Part shown: positions 31,008 to 37,366 of the stretch, piece after piece | Position numbering within the stretch: the stretch's first letter is position 1 | Layout: every line of letters begins with the position of its first letter | NCBI RefSeq assembly: GCF_002939985.1 | Contig: NZ_MDFM01000041.1 | Location: forward strand, 1 to 37,366 | DNA length: 37,366 nucleotides | Direction of reading: 5' to 3' | From: Xanthomonas hortorum pv. cynarae | Lineage (GTDB): Bacteria; Pseudomonadota; Gammaproteobacteria; Xanthomonadales; Xanthomonadaceae | Notes under the pieces: model-generated | Database searches by the model: none | What the model was told of the DNA's origin: nothing | The model's input: only the letters and a program-made list of their open reading frames with translations | Program-made: the position numbers and the translations under genes

Positions 31008-31696
31008 ACATCACCTCCATCAATTTGCACGCCAAACGCGCATTCGCGCGAGCCGCTTTCTTGGCTAGTTCGATAAATCAGCAATGCCACTGAGAAGCCC
31101 TGCTTTCCGTTGTCGATGGAGCGCCAGTGTTGGCGTAGCCATCCCGCCTGGAAAGGGCGCTGCCCGCCGCGCTTGTAACCCATGGCCTCCAACTTCTGCG
31201 AGAGCGCTGCCGCGTCCCAAATGCAGACGGATGTCGGCGTGCGCGTTGGGTCGATGGGATTGGGCAGAGCCACCGCAACCTCCATGCTTGAAAAGCCTTT
31301 TTTCGCAGGAAAATGCGTGGCATAGAACGTATAGCCATCGGCTAGTGCGACGTCCTTCACCACATGCCAAGGAGATGCAGGCTCTGAGGCGGGCCCAAGC
31401 TTCATTCCCAGCGCGGACTCCAAGCGCGTATAGCTCATGTCCTCTGGAACCTTGAATGCATCGGCGAACTGCAGCAATCGAGCCTCTAACTCTTGGTTGC
31501 TGATGCTTGTTGTCGGGGTGTTGACTCCGTTGGTCACGGTTTTTGACGTAGCGTGGGATGCCGGGGACTTGGCTGCCACAGAGCGCACACCACGGGCATC
31601 GCCGGCTATCTCTTCGGAGGAGCGAGCGCAGGAGCTCGATAGCACCGCCGCCAGCGTCAGCGAAACAAGCAGAGCGAGTGAGCGGAGTCTTGTCAT
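31004..31696 (-). CDS. Immunity lipoprotein (X-Tfi) for the 29559 effector
   Basis: A 230-residue lipoprotein. The signal MTRLRSLALLVSLTLAAVLSSSC gives a lipid-anchored Cys23, then a Ser/Thr-rich linker and a globular domain ending SVCIWDAAALSQKLEAMGYKRGGQRPFQAGWLRQHWRSIDNGKQGFSVALLIYRTSQESGSRECAFGVQIDGGDV. ATG 31696 follows AGGAAG at three bases; a longer reading from 31753 is not needed. T4SS immunity proteins of Xanthomonas are periplasmic lipoproteins encoded directly upstream of their effector, as here. A close paralogue lies at 35943-36608. Confidence 0.85.
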   Translation of the reverse strand: MTRLRSLALLVSLTLAAVLSSSCARSSEEIAGDARGVRSVAAKSPASHATSKTVTNGVNTPTTSISNQELEARLLQFADAFKVPEDMSYTRLESALGMKLGPASEPASPWHVVKDVALADGYTFYATHFPAKKGFSSMEVAVALPNPIDPTRTPTSVCIWDAAALSQKLEAMGYKRGGQRPFQAGWLRQHWRSIDNGKQGFSVALLIYRTSQESGSRECAFGVQIDGGDV

Positions 31697-31946
31697 TGTC
31701 TTCCTGTTGCCCAACGCGGCGCTTCGATTCGAGGCAAGTTCTTTATCTATCACGGCTACTCCAAACTCTTCTGCACAAGATCCTGATCGAATGGAGCGGT
31801 TGCAAGTAATGCGCAGAGTAGTGCTGTCGCAGGCTAAAAGTGGAGGACACCAGATTCTGCTCGCGTCGTACTTCGAAATTCTCTGTGCTCTGCCCCGCTA
31901 AGAACACGTCTCAGCGCATGTTCTCCAGACTACCAGTCTCAGCCAG

Positions 31947-31975
31947 TTGACACGTCACGTAGCGCGTAGCAATCT
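31947..31975 (+). promoter_or_regulatory. Promoter of the structured-RNA leader, copy A
   Basis: TTGACA (31947-31952), a perfect -35, 17 bases, then CAATCT (31970-31975), which fits the YANNNT -10 of xanthomonads. Transcription would start about 7-9 bases downstream, at the first base of the structured element (31985). Copy B has the same layout. Confidence 0.65.
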
Positions 31976-31984
31976 CCACCCCAA

Positions 31985-32182
31985 GGAGCCTAGAAACTCC
32001 TCAGAGAGCGGTACCCACCTCCGTCAAACCGGTGGGTTTTTTGTGCCTGCAGCGTCTTGCGGGTGCAACCGACGCGATGCCTGCGTCGGGAGGGCGGCTA
32101 ATACAACACCCTTCGGGGAAATACGCCCGCCGGCTCTCTGCGGTTTCTAGCCTCCCGACATCCCGTTGCGTTGTGCAACGGG
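31985..32182 (+). ncRNA. Structured leader RNA element, copy A
   Basis: A 198-base element closed by a long-range stem: GGAGCCTAGAAAC (31985-31997) with GTTTCTAGCCTCC (32143-32155), 12 of 13 pairs, and continued by CAGAGAGC (32002-32009) with GCTCTCTG (32133-32140). Inside lie a terminator-like hairpin CCCACC/GGTGGG followed by six Ts (32014-32042), a 7-bp hairpin CCGACGC/GCGTCGG (32069-32089), and CCC-TTCG-GGG (32109-32118) within an outer GGGCG/CGCCC. After the closing stem comes CCCGTTGC-GTTGT-GCAACGGG (32162-32182), then AAGGAGG and the SymE-like start codon. A second copy at 36971-37168 has compensatory changes in most stems, supporting a functional RNA structure. Confidence 0.75.
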
Positions 32183-32208
32183 GCCTGTTCGTCAAGGAGG
32201 GCTTTGCC

Positions 32209-32559
32209 ATGCGTCGATCCACGTCCCGTCCCACATCCGCACGCCAGCGCGCCACGGAGCCGCCGCCCCGCGAGATCGGCTGGCACTCGCTCGATCCCTC
32301 GATCAAGCCGCGGCCCTACGTCGAGCGCACGCCCATCCCCCAACCCCGCGCCGAAGCCCGCCCCCCACGCCCCGGGCACCCGCGTGCCCCAACACACTGC
32401 ACCGTCGGCTACGGTTATTACCCAGCCAGCGACCTACGCGTCCCCACGCTGCGCCTGCGCGGCCGCTGGCTGGAACAACTGGGCTTTGCCATTGGCAGCA
32501 AGCTGCACATCCGCCTGCGCGATGGCGAGCTAGTGGTGAGTGTGGCGCCCACAGACTGA
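32209..32559 (+). CDS. SymE-like toxin
   Basis: A 116-residue protein. The N-terminal 75 residues are basic, Pro/Arg-rich and variable. The C-terminal 40 residues (DLRVPTLRLRGRWLEQLGFAIGSKLHIRLRDGELVVSVAP) match the SymE toxin domain, an AbrB-like swapped-hairpin fold that in E. coli acts as an RNA-targeting toxin controlled by the antisense RNA SymR. AAGGAGG (32194-32200) lies eight bases before ATG 32209. The upstream region is the 198-base structured element, so expression is likely set at RNA level. No antisense SymR promoter could be identified with confidence. The unknown gene at 32673 follows in the same direction. Confidence 0.8.
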   Translation: MRRSTSRPTSARQRATEPPPREIGWHSLDPSIKPRPYVERTPIPQPRAEARPPRPGHPRAPTHCTVGYGYYPASDLRVPTLRLRGRWLEQLGFAIGSKLHIRLRDGELVVSVAPTD

Positions 32560-32672
32560 CGCCCCACCGTGCGCGTGCAGCCACGCAGGTGCACGGCCAC
32601 CCTTCAGGCACGCTGCGCGCATGCTGCGCGAAGTGCGCACGTGCCTCGCCATGCTTCGCAGAGGATCACGCA

Positions 32673-32897
32673 ATGCACCCGCATGCCGCCGTCTTTTGTC
32701 TCACGCTGGACCAGATCGACCAACTCGACCGCCTGATGCGCACCATCGCCGCCCACGGCGACGTGATCGCCATGAGCGCCCCACAGTGCCTGCACGCACA
32801 GACGCTGCCAACCCTGGGCCAGGCCATCTTCGACGCAGCCAACGCGGTGCGCGCGATTCTTGAGCAACGGGTAGAGCACACGGCCTGTGCGCCTTAG
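32673..32897 (+). CDS. Small hypothetical protein after SymE
   Basis: A 74-residue helical protein, unrecognised. It reads as two amphipathic helices joined by a turn: LTLDQIDQLDRLMRTIAAHGDVIAM and LPTLGQAIFDAANAVRAILEQRVEH. GAGGATCACGCA before ATG 32673 provides a ribosome binding site. Its size and helix-turn-helix layout are similar to the 73-residue protein at 36723, which also belongs to a structured-RNA unit, but I see no clear residue-level homology. It may be a partner of SymE or an independent gene. Confidence 0.55.
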   Translation: MHPHAAVFCLTLDQIDQLDRLMRTIAAHGDVIAMSAPQCLHAQTLPTLGQAIFDAANAVRAILEQRVEHTACAP

Positions 32898-33288
32898 CGG
32901 CACATCACGAACAGCCGGGCAGATGCACCACGCCCTCACGCCTGCCAACCTGAGCTACCTAGCCACGCTGACACCGCTGCCATCTACCCGCAGCCGCAGA
33001 CACCTGCTCCCACCCGTTACGTAGCCGCTGCATCGCCTGCCCGCCTACGCATGCATCGCCCAGCTGCTTGGCCTCTGCCGTGCCGAGGCCAAGGCAGCGC
33101 AACGATGGAATCCGACGGAGCCGCGCGCCCCTGCCGATGCGCTTCGTTACGCAACGTCATGTTCTCGATGCCTTGGCAGTAGCGAGCCATGCCCGGATGT
33201 GGGTGCGTGCGGTATTGGTCGCAATTGAACGGCGTGGTATCGCGCGCCATTGAGTATGCAGTTTCGTCGCGCCTGGTCAGCGTGAGAC
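32898..33288. other. Intergenic region, no gene recognised
   Basis: About 390 bases between the convergent 32673 gene and the 33289 effector. Frames here are short, rich in Arg/Cys/His, and lack ribosome binding sites; a 77-codon minus-strand frame at 33017-33250 is not convincing. No repeats or terminators stand out. Confidence 0.4.
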
Positions 33289-35175
33289 CTATCTAGCCGG
33301 GCCGCCTGGGCTCGGCTCGTTCATACCGCGCGCCAGTTCTTGCTGCTGCACTAGCGCTCTTTCTTGCGCGATCGCTAGATTGGCCGCCAGCAACTTCTGG
33401 TCCGACTGTTCGACGGGGATATGGATCGCCTGATCGATCTCCACATGCGCGCGCTTGTGCGCAGGATCGTCCATCCGTCCCTCCACCGCGAACACGTTGC
33501 CGGTCTTGCTCATCACCACATGATCCACACGGCTGAGCGCGTTGCTGGCCAGCGCGTAGTCTGTGACGTGTGGATGTGCCTCGCTGTTGTCCTTGCATGC
33601 GGCCAGCAGGCTGCGGCTCACGCGTTCGCTCATATCGTCATAGGGCTTGCCCACACTTTCATCGATCTTGCGTACACCACCGCGAATTTGCTCAAGCATG
33701 GCGTGGTCCGGATGCGCAGGATCATCCGGGCCGCGCGGGCCCGCTGCGGCAGGGGCACTGGGTACCACCGGCACGTAGGTGTGGTCGTGCGCCCGATTCA
33801 CGCTGCCGTCCTGCGTGTGGTCGAAATGGTGCAGCGTGGGCGGCTTGGTGCTGCTGTCGTGATACGGAAACGGTGTCTTGTTCGGCCCTCGGTCCAGACC
33901 TTCGTTCTCGATCAGATGTTCTTTCAGCCCCAACGCGGCCATATCGATCGTCACCTGTGGCCGGACACCTTGGTGCAGCACGTTTGCGCGATCTTCTGCC
34001 TGAAGGATCTGTTCTACCCCCCAAGTGCCGTAGTAATTGGGATAGTCGGCCGTCGGTTGGAGCGCGCCCGCCGAATTGCGGTGCTCGCCGATGCCAACTG
34101 GGCGTTGGCCAGGCTGCGAATAGAGCGGCGATGGTCTATCAAAATAATGGTGCCCCATAGCCGTAATATTTCCGGACGTCTGAGAGAGGCTACCGTCTTG
34201 GTTGAACGTCAAACCTGGCTTGCCGGTGATAAGGCCTGTGAAAGGATCCTTTTCGACAAAATCCTTGACCCTGTCAATTTGCGTTCCGTGCATTTCCTTC
34301 AGGCCTGCACTGGGATTGAGCTGCTGTCGCTTACTGAGCAATGCATTCCAGCCGGCAATCTCCGCTTTAGCTTCGTCCTCACGTCCAGCCTGTATGTAGT
34401 TGCGAAGTTCGTCCGTGTAGTCATGTACAGGCCCTCGGGCCTTCGATTGGGTTTCAACATCCACTAGAAATTTATTTGTAGCCTGATTTTTAGATGCATG
34501 GTTAAAACTGTGCTGGATCTCGTGTCCGAGCACAAATGTCATGTCTCTATCGTTAAAGGTCCCGTGAGGGTTAGCAGCCGAGCCTGTCTGGAGGCCGAGC
34601 GGCGGCAAATTCATTATCTTGTTGCTACCGTCGTACGTACCACCAGCCGCCATGCCTGGTCCCAAAAAGCCAAAACCTTCGAGGTGCGCTCTCAGGGGGC
34701 GCTGCTTGTCCGAAGGATCGACCGTAGTCGCGGACTTCTTGATCTCGTCGGCTAAAAACGGTGAGCCATTGATGGTTGACTGCAGGTTGTCGACCATATC
34801 TTGTGTAACAGGATGACTATTTCTTGCAGAGTCTTGATACGTGCTGTGTGCAAACGCTACCGACATCTGTTGGACTTGCAGAGTGGCTTTTAGGTCGCTA
34901 CTTGCTAATGTTCCCGTCGGCTGGATGCTTGTTGAAGGGAGCGTAATGAGACCACTTTGTATGTTGTAAGTTCCAGCGAGATTCGGCGCCGAACTGTTCG
35001 CTGCTTGCAGCGCAAAGCCTCGAAGATGACCTGCTTGTGCTTCCTGATCAAATTGCTGCAGTAGCTTAGCGTCAGCTATCAGCGCACCGCGAAGCTGCGC
35101 AACCTGATCTTGGTTGCCTCCAGACGCAGCAAATCGAGCTAACGCTGCTTCGAGTTGTGGGCTGGGGGTGGCCAT
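33289..35175 (-). CDS. Type IV secretion effector (X-Tfe), HExxH metallopeptidase with XVIPCD
   Basis: A 628-residue effector candidate. The peptidase-like domain has HEIQH at 218-222 and REDEAKAEIAGWNALL (265-280), with DYPNYYG near 377-383; the same EDEA..EI.G..AL and NYYG marks occur in the 29559 effector, so the two share a distant catalytic domain. The first 200 residues are different and not recognised. XVIPCD spans about 483-600: DPAHPDHAMLEQIRGGVRKIDE, SRVDHVVMSKTGNVFAVEGRMDDPAHKRAHVEI, with a Gln-rich tail. AAGGATG precedes the ATG at 35175, and the immunity lipoprotein gene ends 16 bases upstream. Delivery into rival bacteria by the X-T4SS is the expected role. Confidence 0.88.
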   Translation of the reverse strand: MATPSPQLEAALARFAASGGNQDQVAQLRGALIADAKLLQQFDQEAQAGHLRGFALQAANSSAPNLAGTYNIQSGLITLPSTSIQPTGTLASSDLKATLQVQQMSVAFAHSTYQDSARNSHPVTQDMVDNLQSTINGSPFLADEIKKSATTVDPSDKQRPLRAHLEGFGFLGPGMAAGGTYDGSNKIMNLPPLGLQTGSAANPHGTFNDRDMTFVLGHEIQHSFNHASKNQATNKFLVDVETQSKARGPVHDYTDELRNYIQAGREDEAKAEIAGWNALLSKRQQLNPSAGLKEMHGTQIDRVKDFVEKDPFTGLITGKPGLTFNQDGSLSQTSGNITAMGHHYFDRPSPLYSQPGQRPVGIGEHRNSAGALQPTADYPNYYGTWGVEQILQAEDRANVLHQGVRPQVTIDMAALGLKEHLIENEGLDRGPNKTPFPYHDSSTKPPTLHHFDHTQDGSVNRAHDHTYVPVVPSAPAAAGPRGPDDPAHPDHAMLEQIRGGVRKIDESVGKPYDDMSERVSRSLLAACKDNSEAHPHVTDYALASNALSRVDHVVMSKTGNVFAVEGRMDDPAHKRAHVEIDQAIHIPVEQSDQKLLAANLAIAQERALVQQQELARGMNEPSPGGPAR

Positions 35176-35191
35176 CAGCTTTCATCCTTGG

Positions 35192-35845
35192 TTAGTTCAA
35201 AGTTCCAATCGATTTGACGCAGAGCCGGCCAGATGATCCAGGTGCTTCATTCTGAGGAACGATTGAGATCACGATATCTTTGCCGCTGCCGTCTTTTGCG
35301 TACTTGGCAAACCGCCAACTTTGCAATTGACCAATTTCCCCGTACACCGGCGAGTCGACAAATCCCATCTGGACTAGTGAACTCTTGTACTTCTCGAAAT
35401 CAACGCAATTGCCTTCCAAGCTTGAAAATTCATCATTGTTATTAATGAAGGATAGGCTGATGCCCTGTTTGAGAGAGCGAGACTCGGGAGTCAGTTCCAA
35501 AGAATAATTCCATCCATTGCTCAGTGCTTGACCATGGATATAGGACTCAAGATTCTCGGAGGGGAAGGTAACTCTTTTGAGGGAGATACCGGTGACTTCG
35601 CGCACTCTATCAACGGTTAAATCCTTCCTGGATTCCAAGCCTTTCAGCAACTTCAAGAACCTCTTGCCGATTTCATCAGCGCCGAGCGTGGGATTGACCA
35701 TGTCGGTCTCAGATGTAGTCATTGCGCCGTATTCCTTCGAAATTGGCTCTGTGGGTTCGACCGTCGTGTGCGCGCAAGCACAGAGCGTAGTTCCGCATAG
35801 CGAGGTAAGCAATAGCATTGCAGCTTTGGTAGGCCTCATTGACAT
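35192..35845 (-). CDS. Immunity lipoprotein (X-Tfi) for the 33289 effector
   Basis: A 217-residue lipoprotein. Signal segment AAMLLLTSLCGTTLCAC with lipobox LCAC, then a Thr/Glu/Pro-rich linker and a mostly beta domain (GWNYSLELTPESRSLKQGISLSFINN ... LQSWRFAKYAKDGSGKDIVISIVPQNE). It is not closely related to the other two immunity lipoproteins here. Its position directly before an XVIPCD effector identifies it as the cognate immunity protein, probably acting in the periplasm. A second in-frame ATG six bases in (35839) overlaps the stop of the upstream effector remnant as ATGA, so translational coupling to that remnant is possible. Confidence 0.8.
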   Translation of the reverse strand: MSMRPTKAAMLLLTSLCGTTLCACAHTTVEPTEPISKEYGAMTTSETDMVNPTLGADEIGKRFLKLLKGLESRKDLTVDRVREVTGISLKRVTFPSENLESYIHGQALSNGWNYSLELTPESRSLKQGISLSFINNNDEFSSLEGNCVDFEKYKSSLVQMGFVDSPVYGEIGQLQSWRFAKYAKDGSGKDIVISIVPQNEAPGSSGRLCVKSIGTLN

Positions 35846-35946
35846 GATCCATACACTGAAGTGGGACCGTCGTAATCTAGCAAATCATCGGCCATACCTT
35901 TGGATACTGACGCAACTGGCGCTATTCCATATGACTCCGGCGTCAT
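35836..35946 (-). pseudogene. Start-codon remnant of a lost effector
   Basis: Directly after the orphan immunity gene the sequence keeps the effector initiation signals seen at 31007: GGAGGTGAT, then ATGA overlapping the immunity stop, then codons for MTP. After that the frame diverges (ESYGIAP...) and ends after 36 codons inside the start of the next lipoprotein gene. This is best read as the site where an effector gene was deleted or replaced, leaving only its initiation region; the residual peptide has no recognisable domain. Confidence 0.6.
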
Positions 35947-36608
35947 GCATCACCTCCGTCAATTTGTGCGCCATACACGCACTCGCGCCTTGCGCCGTCG
36001 GCAGTGGTCTCGTAAATCAACAAGGCAACCGAGAAGCCTTGATCACTCTTCTGGATGGCGCGCCAATGTTGCCGAAGAGTGCCGCCCTGGAATGGGCGCT
36101 GCCCACCGCGCTTGTAACCCATGGCCCCAAGCTTTGCAGAAAAATCAGCCGCATCCCAAACGCATGTGGCAGCCGGGATCCGCGTAGGGTCTTGCTTGTC
36201 TGGTAAGCCGATCAGGAGGTTGATAAAGGAAAACCCCTTTTTCTCCGGGCTGTGCGACACATACAACGTATAGCCGTTCGCCAGAGGAAGGCTTCTCAGC
36301 ACACGCCGTGACACCGCAAGATCCTTCGGCGGGTCGAATTTGATGCCAAGCATCTCCTCCACCCGCTTGTGGCTCATGTCGCCGGGTTGTTCCAGCGATG
36401 CTGCAAATCTCAAAAGCCCGGCTTCAATCTGCTGGATGTCGAGAGCGGCATTCTTCGTCACGGTGGTTGGCGCAGAACGTGCTGCGGGTGTGGGCGACGG
36501 AGCAGCAGGCAGATCGCTCGCTTTCTCAGACGGCCGGGTGCACGCGATCGAAAGCACCGAGGTAAGTGCCAAGCAAAGCAGCAGCATGAATGAGCGAAAG
36601 CTGGTCAT
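35943..36608 (-). CDS. Orphan immunity lipoprotein, paralogue of 31004
   Basis: A 221-residue lipoprotein with signal MTSFRSFMLLLCLALTSVLSIAC. It is clearly paralogous to the immunity protein at 31004: the C-terminal ATCVWDAADFSAKLGAMGYKRGGQRPFQGGTLRQHWRAIQKSDQGFSVALLIYETTADGARRECVYGAQIDGGDA matches over its whole length, including GYKRGGQRPFQ.G.LRQHWR. No intact matching effector follows it; the next gene is a different immunity/effector pair. Orphan immunity genes can protect against effectors carried by neighbours. ATG 36608 gives the same signal length as the paralogue. Confidence 0.82.
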   Translation of the reverse strand: MTSFRSFMLLLCLALTSVLSIACTRPSEKASDLPAAPSPTPAARSAPTTVTKNAALDIQQIEAGLLRFAASLEQPGDMSHKRVEEMLGIKFDPPKDLAVSRRVLRSLPLANGYTLYVSHSPEKKGFSFINLLIGLPDKQDPTRIPAATCVWDAADFSAKLGAMGYKRGGQRPFQGGTLRQHWRAIQKSDQGFSVALLIYETTADGARRECVYGAQIDGGDA

Positions 36609-36722
36609 AGTTGTCTTGTATGCCGGTGCGGCGCGCTGATACAAGCCAAGGTACTCGCCCACGTCCAAACCGGCCAGCCCACCGGCTACTGAGCCGACAC
36701 GCTGACCGAGACAAGCGCAGCT

Positions 36723-36944
36723 TTAGGGGGCGGTGTTCAATTCCCTAAGCACATCGTCCACTTGCTCGGCCAGGTGTTGCAGGCAGTGCGCCCATTGCTG
36801 CAGTGGAATCGCCGGTGTACCCAACGTGCCTTCGTCGCGCGAGCGCGGTGTGGCTAGGGTGGAGAGCAGGCGCAGTTGATCGCGCACGCGCAGCAAGTGG
36901 TATTGCGTGCCTTCGGACATCCAGTAACCGAGTTCGTCGCGCAT
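36723..36944 (-). CDS. Small protein behind structured RNA copy B
   Basis: A 73-residue protein not recognised as a named family: MRDELGYWMSEGTQYHLLRVRDQLRLLSTLATPRSRD, then a turn and LQQWAHCLQHLAEQVDDVLREL. Predicted as two amphipathic helices flanking a Thr/Pro-rich loop. AAGGAG lies seven bases before ATG 36944; a longer reading (36980) would enter the last hairpin of the upstream RNA element. The gene takes the same position behind copy B that the SymE-like gene takes behind copy A. It could be a toxin, an antitoxin or a regulator; I cannot say which. Confidence 0.7.
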   Translation of the reverse strand: MRDELGYWMSEGTQYHLLRVRDQLRLLSTLATPRSRDEGTLGTPAIPLQQWAHCLQHLAEQVDDVLRELNTAP

Positions 36945-36970
36945 GCCGCTCTCCTTGCCGTGAAGCAGCT

Positions 36971-37168
36971 CCCGCTGCACAACGCAGCGGGATGCCGGGA
37001 GGCTAGAAACCGCAGACAGCCGGCGGGCTTATTCCCCTTGCGGGTGTTGTATTCGCCGCCCTCCCGGCGTAGGAACGCCGAGCAGTGCCAGGCCAAATGG
37101 CCGAGCACAAAAAACCCACCAAATTCTCGGAGGTGGGCACCGCTGTCTGTGTGGAGTTTCTAGGCTCC
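36971..37168 (-). ncRNA. Structured leader RNA element, copy B
   Basis: Same length (198 bases) and same fold as copy A, opposite strand. Outer stem: plus 37156-37168 with 36998-37010 (12 of 13). Second stem: 37142-37149 with 37013-37020, reading CAGACAGC/GCTGTCTG on the RNA where copy A has CAGAGAGC/GCTCTCTG. Terminator-like stem CCCACC/GGTGGG (37115-37137) followed on the minus strand by six Ts. Hairpins CGGCGT/ACGCCG (37065-37080), CCC-GCAA-GGG (37035-37044, tetraloop changed from TTCG to GCAA) and CCCGCTGC-GTTGT-GCAGCGGG (36971-36991, copy A has CCCGTTGC/GCAACGGG). These paired substitutions are strong evidence of conserved RNA structure. Confidence 0.78.
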
Positions 37169-37175
37169 GAGCGGA

Positions 37176-37204
37176 AGTGTGCGTGTGGAGGTGAGTTGGG
37201 TCAA
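37176..37204 (-). promoter_or_regulatory. Promoter of the structured-RNA leader, copy B
   Basis: On the minus strand TTGACC (37204-37199), 17 bases, CACACT (37181-37176, fits YANNNT), then seven bases to the first base of the structured element at 37168. The same spacing as copy A shows that transcription of both starts at the element's 5' edge. Confidence 0.65.
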
Positions 37205-37286
37205 GTTGAAGCAATGCCCGGCGTGTAGATGTGGGGCTTTGCACGTAATTTTTTCGAATAGACGCGCGGCGGCAATGACGCACTAG

Positions 37287-37366
37287 GGCCTGTTAACACT
37301 AATGGCCCGAGCGATTAAACTATTGAGCATGGAGATCACGCCAGCACAATTTTCTCTGATCGAACA
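37287..37366 (+). mobile_element. IS5-family insertion sequence, one end (partial)
   Basis: GGGCCTGTTAACACTAATGG (37287-37306) looks like a terminal inverted repeat of an IS5-family element; the bases before it read CACTAG, again a CTAG/TA-type target. A transposase start codon follows 23 bases later and runs out of the window. The end differs in sequence from the one at the left edge, so the window is bracketed by two different IS5-family elements facing outward. Confidence 0.65.
37329..37366 (+). CDS. IS5-family transposase, N-terminal 12 residues only
   Basis: ATG 37329 encodes MEITPAQFSLIE before the window ends. The ME[I/L]T..QF..IE opening is typical of the IS5-family group whose transposases continue with LP.QRGN. 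No catalytic residues are visible. The call is supported by the terminal-repeat-like sequence just upstream. Confidence 0.55.
   Translation, partial: MEITPAQFSLIE

Noticed and set aside
31985..32182. Reading the structured element as part of a longer SymE protein (start at 32032)
   Set aside because: That start lies inside the terminator-like hairpin, while ATG 32209 has an ideal AAGGAGG; conservation with copy B is at RNA level, not protein level.
33017..33250. 77-codon minus-strand frame downstream of the second effector
   Set aside because: No ribosome binding site, composition unlike a folded protein, and no recognised family.
1..37366. CRISPR array
   Set aside because: No series of regularly spaced identical repeats was seen on either strand.

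Overview
The window looks like a Xanthomonas chromosome, close to X. citri/X. campestris-type genomes. The reasons are high GC with long antisense shadow frames, a perfect plant-inducible-promoter (PIP) box, a CUT-type TonB-dependent receptor, and two genes with the XVIPCD domain that marks Xanthomonadaceae type IV secretion effectors. This assignment is inference from content; no search was run.

Layout. 1-1.0 kb: outward-facing end of an IS5-family element that has cut a reverse transcriptase gene just after its first catalytic aspartate; an XRE regulator and a small unknown gene precede the RT in the same operon. 1.5-5.0 kb: BlaI-type repressor with its mirrored operator, M56 (BlaR1-like) membrane protease and a probable regulon member. 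5.2-10.1 kb: REP-like repeat, 2H-phosphoesterase-like Tat protein, TonB-dependent receptor and divergent ROK regulator around a palindromic operator. 10.2-12.4 kb: PIP-box-preceded GDPD-domain protein, a candidate type III effector. 12.6-16.8 kb: mrfB-mrfA-like nuclease/helicase pair. 16.9-18.1 kb: fic pseudogene without its catalytic core, between 32-bp direct repeats. 18.1-26.7 kb: ordinary genes (hemolysin III, a toxin-antitoxin-like pair, HxlR/SDR/YciI, TupA-like ATP-grasp, lipoproteins, LysR/SDR). 27-37.3 kb: accessory island with an HxlR fragment, a DUF2441-like gene, a HEPN-motif protein, two type IV effector/immunity pairs, an orphan immunity gene, a SymE-like toxin, and the outward-facing end of a second IS5-family element at the right edge.

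The most novel-looking signal is a 198-nt structured RNA element present twice in inverted orientation (31985-32182 plus strand, 36971-37168 minus strand). Both copies start just downstream of the same kind of promoter (TTGAC[A/C]-N17-YANNNT), keep the same hairpins through compensatory base changes, carry an internal terminator-like stem followed by six Ts, and lead into a strong ribosome binding site. The downstream genes differ: a SymE-like toxin in one case, an unknown 73-aa protein in the other.

How the genes work together. The right-hand island reads as an interbacterial competition locus. Lipoprotein immunity genes come first and are translationally coupled (ATGA) or closely linked to metallopeptidase effectors carrying the T4SS-recruiting C-terminal domain. 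An orphan immunity gene still keeps the Shine-Dalgarno and start codon of an effector that has been lost. The left and middle parts are mostly core genes in small, locally regulated operons, several with visible palindromic operators.
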